This document shows positions 34,504 to 42,416 of a stretch of 64,000 nucleotides of DNA, piece after piece. The first letter of the stretch is position 1. Each line of letters starts with the position of its first letter. The position numbers were made by a program, and so were the translations under genes. The notes under the pieces were generated by a model. That model did no database searches and was not told the origin of the DNA. It saw only the letters and a program-made list of their open reading frames with translations. The stretch is from the NCBI GenBank assembly GCA_018303845.1, contig JAGVXH010000004.1:1-64000 (forward strand), in the 5' to 3' direction. The DNA comes from Candidatus Pacearchaeota archaeon (GTDB taxonomy: Archaea > Nanobdellota > Nanobdellia > Pacearchaeales > GW2011-AR1).

Positions 34504-35544
34504 ATGGAGAAGCAAGATAAGACAGCACTAGTAACCGGAATAACCGGTCAAGATGGCGGATATCTTGCGGAGCTTTTGTTGGATAAAAATTACAAAGTCT
34601 ATGGAATGCACAGAAGGGGAAGCACCGATGGGCACTCAGGAAGAATTAATCATTTAAAGGGAAAGTTGGAATTAGTTTGTGGAGAATTAACAGACATCGG
34701 GTCTCTTTCTAAAATAATTAAACAAATAAAACCAGACGAAGTTTATAATCTAGCCGCACAGTCGCATGTGGGGATATCGTTTAGTCAAAAACATTATACA
34801 AATGAGGTAAATTGGTTAGGGGTAGAACGACTTATAGATTGCATAAAAGAGGAAGCTCCAAACGCAAAATTATACCAAGCATCTACAAGTGAATTATTCG
34901 GAGAGGTTTTAGAATCCCCTCAATCAGAAAAAACCCCATTCAATCCGGTAAGTCCATATGCAACTGCAAAATTAAAAGCACATAATGCCATAAAAAGAGA
35001 AAGGGAAAACGGAATGTTTTGTTGCTCAGGAATTTTATTTAATCATGAAAGCCCAAGAAGGGGGCTGGAGTTTGTCACAAGAAAATTTACAGATGGAATC
35101 GCGAGAATTAAACTAGGAATTCCTCAGCGAGAAACTGGAAAGAATTATTTAGAAATGGGAAACTTAGAAGCAAGAAGAGACTGGGGGCATTCAAGAGATT
35201 ATGTTGAGGCAATGTGGAAAATGTTGCAACAAGATTCCCCATCAGATTATGTTATAGCCACAGGAGAAACTCATTCAGTAAGAGAATTTATAGAAGCTGC
35301 CGCAGATGTAGCAGGAATAAAAATTAATTGGCAAGGTCAGGGAGTAGAAGAAAAGGGATATGATCAATCAGGAAATAAAATAATTGCCATAAATCCAAAA
35401 TTTTTCAGACCAAATGAGGTCAATTTTCTTATCGGAGATGCGACAAAAGCCAAAAGGGAATTAGGCTGGGAACCAAAAGTGCGATTCAAAGAATTGGTAG
35501 AAGAAATGGTTCAAGCAGATTTAGAAAAATTAAAAGGCAAATAA
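34504..35544 (+). CDS. gmd: GDP-mannose 4,6-dehydratase
   Basis: The 346-aa extended SDR converts GDP-mannose to GDP-4-keto-6-deoxymannose, the entry to fucose, rhamnose and related deoxysugars. It has TGITGQDG (11-18), the Gmd hallmark HRRGST, catalytic T128/E130 in STSELFGE, and Y152-x3-K156. FNHESPRRG and RDWGHSRDYVEAMW are also typical of Gmd. No Fcl/Rmd-type reductase is seen beside it; the SDR at 4984 is not an obvious one. Its end overlaps the convergent deacetylase by 34 bp. Confidence 0.95.
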   Translation: MEKQDKTALVTGITGQDGGYLAELLLDKNYKVYGMHRRGSTDGHSGRINHLKGKLELVCGELTDIGSLSKIIKQIKPDEVYNLAAQSHVGISFSQKHYTNEVNWLGVERLIDCIKEEAPNAKLYQASTSELFGEVLESPQSEKTPFNPVSPYATAKLKAHNAIKRERENGMFCCSGILFNHESPRRGLEFVTRKFTDGIARIKLGIPQRETGKNYLEMGNLEARRDWGHSRDYVEAMWKMLQQDSPSDYVIATGETHSVREFIEAAADVAGIKINWQGQGVEEKGYDQSGNKIIAINPKFFRPNEVNFLIGDATKAKRELGWEPKVRFKELVEEMVQADLEKLKGK

Positions 35545-36308
35545 TTTTTCAACAATTTCTCATAAGTCAAAACTTTCTTCTTTCCAATCATTTTCAAAAT
35601 TTCTTCAAGTATTCCAAGCCCAGCCAGCCCCTCATAATCAGCGTGAAAATAAAGATTCACATATTTCTTCTTCAATTCATTTCTGTAAATATTCAAAATA
35701 TCATCCGTAGATTTTCCTTCATTCTCTAGCTCCTCAACATTCTTTCCAAAACTTAAAGGAATAATATTTAACCCATGCTTCTTGCAAATTCTAGGAAAGC
35801 AATCATTAACAGCCAGATATTCAAAGCCTTCTTTTTTCAAAATCTCAACTACCTCGTCATTAAACTTCCAGGTTGGAGGAGCAAAGCCTTTAGGCATAAC
35901 GCCAAAGATATCAAAATAAGATTTCTTCATCTTATAAATTTCATCCAAATAATTGACGTTAGAAAAGTTCTTTGACCAAAGTAAATGACTCCAACAATGA
36001 GGGTTTACTTCATGCCCTCTTGCTTTTATTTCCAGGAGCAATTTCCCATGCGAATGTCCAAGCGCCCTATTCATTAAAGTCATCTCAAGCAATTCCCGCT
36101 TAGAATATCTAGAAGAAACTTTTTTATCCTCGTTAGATATTTGTGAACCTTTTCTATATTTCAAAATCTGAAAAATGTTCGCCTCCCTTCCCATGTTCAC
36201 AAAAAATGTAGCCTTGATATTATGCTTATCAAACAGCCTAAGTAAATTAGGTACACCATTAACAAGACCATAATAACCATCAACATGAACTGAAATACTA
36301 ACTGTCAT
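35511..36308 (-). CDS. Polysaccharide deacetylase (NodB-like)
   Basis: The 265-aa protein has motif 1 SVHVDGYYG with D10, FFVNMG, motif 2 HEVNPHCWSH (two metal His), and motif 3 PKGFAPPTWKFN. Unlike the short relatives at 26610 and 13909 it looks complete and metal-binding. Such enzymes remove N-acetyl groups from surface sugars, which would free an amine, for instance for formylation. A TATA box at 36329-36337 gives a leaderless start. Confidence 0.85.
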   Translation of the reverse strand: MTVSISVHVDGYYGLVNGVPNLLRLFDKHNIKATFFVNMGREANIFQILKYRKGSQISNEDKKVSSRYSKRELLEMTLMNRALGHSHGKLLLEIKARGHEVNPHCWSHLLWSKNFSNVNYLDEIYKMKKSYFDIFGVMPKGFAPPTWKFNDEVVEILKKEGFEYLAVNDCFPRICKKHGLNIIPLSFGKNVEELENEGKSTDDILNIYRNELKKKYVNLYFHADYEGLAGLGILEEILKMIGKKKVLTYEKLLKNYLPFNFSKSA

Positions 36309-36328
36309 ATTCTATACAAACCCTAATC

Positions 36329-36337
36329 ATTTATATC
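36329..36337 (-). promoter_or_regulatory. TATA box for the deacetylase gene
   Basis: The minus strand reads GATATAAATG, 21-30 nt before the start at 36308. Confidence 0.4.
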
Positions 36338-36338
36338 C

Positions 36339-36968
36339 TTACCTCTTCAATATTTTACGAGCAAGAGCAACGCCTCTCAAAAATTTCCCAGACCTTTTAC
36401 ATATCATTTGAACATCTCCCTTCAATATAGCTTTCTTGATATCATCAATACTTCGACTCCCAGCCTCAACAACACTCACTCCATTTCCAATTTCAAATAA
36501 AAAATGAGCATCACTACCAGTAATACCAATTCTTCTAATATCTTTAGCCAACCTCTCGGACATATCATTTTCCTTTGCCCCAAGTCGAGCATTAAAAATT
36601 TCAACAACATCAACCTTCTTCAAAACCTCGTCGGTTAAAATATGAAACTTAGCAGGATGGGGCAAGACAATAATTCCTCCTTGTTTCCTTATGTCTTTTA
36701 CAACTTCAAAAAATTTCCTAGTCTCAATCTTCTTCTCTAAAAAAAGTCCAATAATATCCCCATACTCAGTATCAATTTCCTGCCCTTTAATCACAATAAA
36801 ATCCTTATCTATTTTAGAAGCAAGCTCAGCCCCAGCAAATTCTTCATGGTCAGTTATAGCAATTCCATCGAGTCCAATCTTCTTAGCCCTCTTAATAATA
36901 GAACTAATCTTAGAACTAGAATCGTGCGAATATTCGCTATGCACATGCAAATCTAATTTAATTTTCAT
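36339..36968 (-). CDS. PHP-domain metal-dependent phosphoesterase
   Basis: The 209-aa protein has H8-x-H10 in LDLHVHSEYSHDS, ITDHEEF with D40-H41, GQEIDTEYGDIIGLF, LPHPAKFH, and GSDAHFLFEIG. These are the four metal-ligand clusters of PHP phosphoesterases. Small stand-alone PHP proteins hydrolyse phosphate esters such as histidinol phosphate or nucleotide-like compounds. It overlaps the ATP-grasp gene by 4 bp and may act on its product. Confidence 0.87.
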   Translation of the reverse strand: MKIKLDLHVHSEYSHDSSSKISSIIKRAKKIGLDGIAITDHEEFAGAELASKIDKDFIVIKGQEIDTEYGDIIGLFLEKKIETRKFFEVVKDIRKQGGIIVLPHPAKFHILTDEVLKKVDVVEIFNARLGAKENDMSERLAKDIRRIGITGSDAHFLFEIGNGVSVVEAGSRSIDDIKKAILKGDVQMICKRSGKFLRGVALARKILKR

Positions 36969-38083
36969 TTTATTATTAATTTGTAAAATGCTCCCACCAT
37001 TCTTATCAGAGTAGGAATAGGATCATTAAAAATATATCCAAAATCACTTTTAGTCTTCTTCCCAAAAAAATCCCTTCCCCAATCCTTCATCGCATCCCAT
37101 TTATTCTTAGCACTCCTTATTCTTATCGTATCCTCCGGCAACACCCATTGGAACCTCCTGCCACTCTCATAATCTAAATTAACAATCTCCTCGCCCTTGG
37201 AAAACCGATACAACAAATATGGAAACTCAATCCCGCATGAAATTGACAAATCTAGTGAACCCCAAAATTTAGGATTAAATTCAATAAAATAATATTTCCC
37301 ATTTTTCTCGTCACAAATAAACTCAACCATACAAACTCCAGTCCATTTCAATTTTCCAATTATTTCTTCACCACATTTCTCAAGATTCTTATCATAAAAA
37401 CTTTCAGCCACAGAACTTACACCTCCGCTCTCAGGATATTGCCTAATCCTTTTATGTTGAAAACTCTGCAACACTTTTCCATTATCACACAATGCAAAAA
37501 AAGCACATCCAAACCCTTCAACATATTCTTGAACAATCTGTGTCCCATGCTCCAATCTCTCTTCTAATTTTACAGCCAAGTCCTTTCCTGATTCAACATA
37601 TTCAACTTTCTCGCCCCTTTCCTCCTCGGCAGATTTTATGGCCATTTTTTTAAGAACAGAGATTTTGCCAATATCTTTTTTATTTTTTACAACATAACTC
37701 TTGGGAAAATTAATTTTAGTGTTATTCAAAATCTCAATCATCTTCTCTTTATTAGAAGCAACAATCATTTTATCATAATCAGCAATAACAATATTGGAAT
37801 ATTTCCGTATCTCTCCAGCAATCTTAGAACATTTAATATTTGACTTATAATCAATAGGCACAACTAAATCAACGTCATATTTTTCCAATTGCTCAATTAA
37901 ATCCCTCTCAAAGTTTTCATTGTCATACCTAAAACTTTTTTTAGAAAAACGAGAAAATTTAGTAGGGCTAAATTTAGCAGAGCCGCTAAGGATATTCAAA
38001 TCATGTTTTCCAAGGCATCTAACAGCGGCGAGCGAATGTTTGTATCTAGAATCAATAACCAGAACATCAAACTTCTCTTTCAC
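36965..38083 (-). CDS. ATP-grasp protein (CPSase-like)
   Basis: The 372-aa protein has a three-part ATP-grasp: an N-terminal Rossmann-like part (VLVIDSRYKHSLAAVRCLG), MAIKSAEEERGEK for ATP binding, and FIEFNPKFWGSLDLS, which holds the metal-binding E and N. It resembles stand-alone CPSase-like ligases that join a carboxylate to an amine in glycan and peptide modification. The gene is coupled to both neighbours (PHP and GT4) by 4-bp overlaps. The substrate is unknown; an amide-linked decoration of a sugar acid is one possibility. Confidence 0.82.
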   Translation of the reverse strand: MKEKFDVLVIDSRYKHSLAAVRCLGKHDLNILSGSAKFSPTKFSRFSKKSFRYDNENFERDLIEQLEKYDVDLVVPIDYKSNIKCSKIAGEIRKYSNIVIADYDKMIVASNKEKMIEILNNTKINFPKSYVVKNKKDIGKISVLKKMAIKSAEEERGEKVEYVESGKDLAVKLEERLEHGTQIVQEYVEGFGCAFFALCDNGKVLQSFQHKRIRQYPESGGVSSVAESFYDKNLEKCGEEIIGKLKWTGVCMVEFICDEKNGKYYFIEFNPKFWGSLDLSISCGIEFPYLLYRFSKGEEIVNLDYESGRRFQWVLPEDTIRIRSAKNKWDAMKDWGRDFFGKKTKSDFGYIFNDPIPTLIRMVGAFYKLIIK

Positions 38084-39168
38084 TTTAACGCCTCCCCATA
38101 AATCCTCTTTAACTGAGCGTTCCTTCTTCTCAAAGAAAATTTCCCAGACTTAATTTCTCTTAAGCAATTAATCCCCATTTTTTTACGAAGCTTAGAGTCT
38201 TTAATCAAAATTCCAACTTTCTTCTCTATATCATCTACAACATCTTCATCTGCTCCAAGATACTTAGCCATCATCTGAGTAGGCCTATCAACAACAAATC
38301 CCTGCTTCTCATCCTCAACAATCTCTCGCCTAGAGTGCCCGTCAACCGTAACAATCGGAACCCCAAAAGCCATCGCCTCCATATAAACAAACCCAAAAGT
38401 ATCGCTATATCCAGGGTAAACAAATATATCAGCCCTTTGATATAGTTTCAAAACATCCTTATACGGCATCAATTGATAAAACTTCAATTTCTTATTCCTA
38501 GAATATTTTTTAATAACATCTTCCGGAATCGCTCCATTAATAACACCTTTTACATTAGGATATTTTTTAGTAAGCCTATCCATAACCTCCGTAGCATGAA
38601 CTCCTCCCTTCGCCTCAAAGTGTCTTCCGGAAAAAAACAAAACAATATCCTTGCCTTTCTTTTTTTTCATAGGTTTCATTTCAGGCATAGCATAATAAAC
38701 AACTTCAACCTTATCAGCAATCTCGGGGAATATTTCAACAATAGACTTTTTAGTAGCCTCAGTCCAAGCTATTATTTTCTTGCAATGTCTAGACATAACA
38801 ATTTTTCTAGTCATAGAAATTCTACTTTTCGTAGCAGAAACTCCCCCCCACATCTGATATACAGATTCAATATCTGCAACCCAGGGGGATTTATTTAAAC
38901 TAAGGCAGTGCGCACAATGTATTAAATCAAAACTACTTCCATTGGTATAACGTGCGTTAGGGATTGGCAAGGGTATCCTCTCAAGAAAGGTTCTAATTAT
39001 TTTTTTGAAGTTATCAAATCCCCTAAACTTCCTCGTGTTAACAACCATTCCAGTTTTCTTAGATCCAACAAACTCAATTCCCTTAGGTGGATTATCAATC
39101 ATAGACCTATAATATTGCGAATCAGAAACTTTCAAAGGATACTGCAAATAAACCCGAATATTTTTCAT
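38080..39168 (-). CDS. Family 4-like glycosyltransferase
   Basis: I use the ATG at 39168; the longer frame starts with TTG. The 362-aa protein has LIHCAHCLS in the N-terminal half, FFSGRHFEAKGG and PGYSDTFGFVYMEAMAFGVP (E-x7-E type donor site) in the C-terminal half. A TATA-like GATATAAAC at about 39189-39198 fits a leaderless or short-leader transcript for the four-gene run 39168-36339. Confidence 0.85.
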   Translation of the reverse strand: MKNIRVYLQYPLKVSDSQYYRSMIDNPPKGIEFVGSKKTGMVVNTRKFRGFDNFKKIIRTFLERIPLPIPNARYTNGSSFDLIHCAHCLSLNKSPWVADIESVYQMWGGVSATKSRISMTRKIVMSRHCKKIIAWTEATKKSIVEIFPEIADKVEVVYYAMPEMKPMKKKKGKDIVLFFSGRHFEAKGGVHATEVMDRLTKKYPNVKGVINGAIPEDVIKKYSRNKKLKFYQLMPYKDVLKLYQRADIFVYPGYSDTFGFVYMEAMAFGVPIVTVDGHSRREIVEDEKQGFVVDRPTQMMAKYLGADEDVVDDIEKKVGILIKDSKLRKKMGINCLREIKSGKFSLRRRNAQLKRIYGEALK

Positions 39169-39262
39169 AGTCCTACCCAATCAAACACGTTTATATCTTT
39201 TCCGCCAAACAATTTTACCTTAGGGCAACAATCTCATATTTTATTTCCGAAGCAGGAAAAGT

Positions 39263-39671
39263 TCAAACAAAGAATATACAGCAGAGTTTATGGTTAAAGT
39301 TCAAAATAGGATTAATAGCCCAATACAACTCCCGAGTCATATTCCAAATTCCAAAAATTAATTCGACACTGCTTACTTTAAACATCCCTTTTTTACAGTC
39401 TACCTCGTGAGAAAGGACATTCTTATCAAAAAAATAAAAAGTAAACGGTGTAAAAAAATCCAATATGTGTAGGATTATCAAAAGCCCCAAGAGAAGAATA
39501 AAACGGAACCCTTATTTTTAAAATATCATCCTTTTTACATATTCTATGTATCTCATGCATCACATTTCTCATTCATTCCCAAGACCGTAGACCCACTCCA
39601 ATATGTCCAGATAAATCACAATTAATAAAACCTTTAATATACTCCTTTCCACATCCCAAATGTAATTTCAT
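39263..39671 (-). pseudogene. Decayed SAM methyltransferase, second remnant
   Basis: From the ATG at 39671 the minus strand reads MKLHLGCGKEYIKGFINCD, the motif I of the small methyltransferase family (compare LNLGCGDKPLKGFINSD at 28803). It then stops. Later frames give HEIHRICKKDDILKIRVPF and THIGFF...FDKNVLSHEV, which match the middle and end of such enzymes in order. Internal deletion and frameshifts break the gene. Its start overlaps the end of the broken radical SAM gene by 4 bp, so it was once part of that operon. Confidence 0.8.
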
Positions 39672-40651
39672 TTAAACAACCACCAATCCGTTTTCTTATC
39701 ACACTTTGCACATACAGAAACACAATTTACTCTATCAGCCAAATGCATATCACGAGCCCTCTTCAGTTTTACACCAGTCCAAACTTCTCGTATAGACTCC
39801 TTGTTTAAATCCCCAATTACATCCTCATGATTCCAATCATTACAGCAAAGCACAACCTCTCCGTCCCAATCAACAACCATCATTTGCCACAATAATGCAC
39901 ATGGGTATTTAGTCACAGCTTTCCTTTTTTTAGCTTTCCCAGACCAATTTCTCATATTGATAATGCTTATGGAATCAACCCTATTTATCCACTCATTGTG
40001 AAATTTTTTTAACTCCTTTGTATTTTCATCCATTTCAACAATAGCCAGACTAATGGAAGGAAATTTACTTTTAGCCTTTTTCTTCAGCTCTATTAAACCC
40101 AAAATATTATTCCGAACATCTTTCAAATTTTTTCTTATTCAAATCTTTTCATAGGTTTCTTTATTAGGAGAGTCAAGACTTACAGAAATATTATCAACTT
40201 TATTTTTTATCAACATTTTAGATTTGCTTTCATCCATTTTAGACGCATTAGTAAAAAAAGAAACTCCAAGCCCCTTATTTTTAGCATACTTTATTCTTGC
40301 TTCTAAATCCTTATCTAACATCGCTTCACCAAAAAAAGAAAGTGAAACTTTTTCCATACCACAAGAAACAGCGTCATCAACTATTTTTTTATATAAACCC
40401 ATATTCATAAAACCCATTTTTTTTAAGTGCCTATGTGGACACATTATACAGTCAGCATTACAAACATTCGTAATACCAATTTCTATAGATTTCGGTAATA
40501 CATCCGTATGTAGCTTTGCAGTTCTTTTAATTTTTTTAAAATAAAGTTTTTTGTAAAGAGCAGTCTCGGTAATTTTGCTATCAAAAACATAATTAAGTGC
40601 TTTAAATCCAAGCCTTGAGCTCCTAGCCTTCCCCGCAATTTTCCTTATCAT
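39668..40651 (-). pseudogene. Radical SAM/SPASM gene split by one in-frame TGA
   Basis: An N-terminal half (40651-40139) with the motif C-N-A-D-C-I-M-C and FFGEAMLD ends at TGA (40141-40139). The reading frame goes straight on as IRKNLKDVRNN and then into a SPASM half with DGEVVLCCNDW and CVSVCAKC. The break falls after NKETYEKI, where related proteins usually read YEKIR, so a CGA- or AGA-to-TGA change is likely. I place the start at 40651, which overlaps the upstream methyltransferase stop (ATGA), and not at 40741 inside that gene. Two separate half-proteins or readthrough remain possible. Confidence 0.83.
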
Positions 40652-41292
40652 TTTCGTTTCTCCCATATTCCATAAACTAAAGAATACCCAGGAATCCTTA
40701 CCTGAATTCCAAGTAATCCTCTGGTAACAGGAACTTTCCATGATTTGAGAAGTTTAAAGTCCTTTCTAAATAGGTCTAAAAATTCTTTTTGATTTTTATA
40801 TTCTCGAACATGCGTAGGATCTAAAGCAAATTTTCCATTGCATTTATATTTATACACCGCAAATTTCTTCTTGATAACGGAAGAACAAAATAATACTCCT
40901 TTGGATTTTAGCAGCCTACTCATTTCCTCAACCATTTCTTTGTCAGAAGAAACATGCTCAATGACCTGAGACGAATAAACTAAATCAAACTCCTCCTTTA
41001 ATTTAGTATCACAAACATCTCTAATATAAAATCTACTATTTGGGAATCTCTCTTTAAGTCCAGCAATTCTTCTAGGAGAAATATCTACACCAACAATATC
41101 GACCTTAGGAAATTTTTTTTTAAGAGGGTAAACAAAAATGCCGTCACCACACCCCAAATCAATAACAGATTTGATTTTTCTATTTACCAAGATATCTCTA
41201 ATTTCAACAGAGATTTCAGATTCTCCAATAGGCTGAATAAACCTATTGGAATACTCCGCATTTTTTCTCAAAACATCCTCATTGGACCTCAT
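40648..41292 (-). CDS. SAM-dependent methyltransferase
   Basis: The 214-aa class I methyltransferase has SVIDLGCGDGIF (motif I, from about 41), VGVDIS, and DLVYSSQVIEHVSSD. It follows wecB with a 4-bp overlap and precedes the broken radical SAM gene with a 4-bp overlap, so all are part of one operon started at AglB. The substrate is probably a glycan. Confidence 0.85.
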   Translation of the reverse strand: MRSNEDVLRKNAEYSNRFIQPIGESEISVEIRDILVNRKIKSVIDLGCGDGIFVYPLKKKFPKVDIVGVDISPRRIAGLKERFPNSRFYIRDVCDTKLKEEFDLVYSSQVIEHVSSDKEMVEEMSRLLKSKGVLFCSSVIKKKFAVYKYKCNGKFALDPTHVREYKNQKEFLDLFRKDFKLLKSWKVPVTRGLLGIQVRIPGYSLVYGIWEKRK

Positions 41293-42416
41293 TTCAAAAT
41301 CTCCAAAACCCTTTTCGACACCCCAACCTCGCCATAAGGATTAACAAAATCTTTAACGTCAATCCCACCAGACTCAATTTTCTTAATTAACTTTCTTGTT
41401 TCTGTAACATCAAGCTTAGTCAAAAAATTAATCCCACTATGTAGCCCCTCCTGCCTCTCCGTCACGTGTCGCAAAATCACACAAGGTTTCTTGAAAACCA
41501 AACTCTCTTCCTGAATACTCCCACCATCAGTCACCAAATAACTACAATTCGCAATCAAATAAATAAAAGTATAATAATCAGTCAACGGAGTAATCTTCAA
41601 ATTCTTCATCTTTTCCAATTCCGCCATCAAACCATATGTCTCTAAATAATGTCGCGTATTGTCATGCAACGGCCAAATCGCTTCAAATTTAATCGACTTA
41701 ATAATATCAACAATTTTCTTCATCTCATCCCTACTCCTAAGATGCTCATGCCGATGAACATTAATCAAAGCAAATTTTTTCGGTAACTTCTTTATTTTAG
41801 TTTTCTTCTTAGCATCCTCATAAATAATATGAGCAGCATCAACAATTGTATTCCCAGTATTGTAAATTTTCCCAAACACACCTTTCTTCCGAGATCTCTT
41901 CAAATGCCCCTCACTAAAATCACTAACCGCCAAAAGCGTGTCAGAAAACCTATCACAAATCTGCCTTGAAATTTCCTCAGGAAAAGGTTGCATCAAATTC
42001 CCGCTTCGAAGCCCAGCCTCTAAGTGAACATTATTCCAATTCTTAAAAGGATTCATCATCCTAGAAGAACCAATCGCAGCGACAGCTGTGCTCATCGTAT
42101 CCCCATGATAGATAACATGCCGCGGCTTCAAATCCCTAATTAACCGTTTAATCTTAGGCAACATCGCAAAACACCAAATGATAGAAGAATTATTTATCTT
42201 CGACCAAAATTTAGTAGAGCTCGTGGGCTCCAAGCTTAAAATAAAATCAGGTTGTTTAATTCCAAATTCTCTAGCATTTTCTCTTAAGGGATGCTGCCCC
42301 GTACTCACAAACCAATAATCTTGTCCCCTCTCCTGCAATAACTTCATAATCGGCATACACTTAATCAGCTCCGCCTTAGTCCCAATAACAATCATAATAT
42401 CAGAATGCTTATCCAT
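41289..42416 (-). CDS. wecB: UDP-N-acetylglucosamine 2-epimerase-family protein
   Basis: The 375-aa protein has GTKAELIK (11-18, the family's GTRPExIK), YHGDTMS, H131-L-E133-A-G-L-R-S-G, NVHRHEH, and TDGGSIQEE. These are the catalytic and UDP-binding landmarks of WecB/MnaA, which make UDP-ManNAc from UDP-GlcNAc. ManNAc is a precursor of ManNAcA and sialic-acid-type sugars. It follows aglB with a 1-bp overlap. Its Arg-to-Lys change in GTRPE is minor. Confidence 0.9.
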   Translation of the reverse strand: MDKHSDIMIVIGTKAELIKCMPIMKLLQERGQDYWFVSTGQHPLRENAREFGIKQPDFILSLEPTSSTKFWSKINNSSIIWCFAMLPKIKRLIRDLKPRHVIYHGDTMSTAVAAIGSSRMMNPFKNWNNVHLEAGLRSGNLMQPFPEEISRQICDRFSDTLLAVSDFSEGHLKRSRKKGVFGKIYNTGNTIVDAAHIIYEDAKKKTKIKKLPKKFALINVHRHEHLRSRDEMKKIVDIIKSIKFEAIWPLHDNTRHYLETYGLMAELEKMKNLKITPLTDYYTFIYLIANCSYLVTDGGSIQEESLVFKKPCVILRHVTERQEGLHSGINFLTKLDVTETRKLIKKIESGGIDVKDFVNPYGEVGVSKRVLEILK

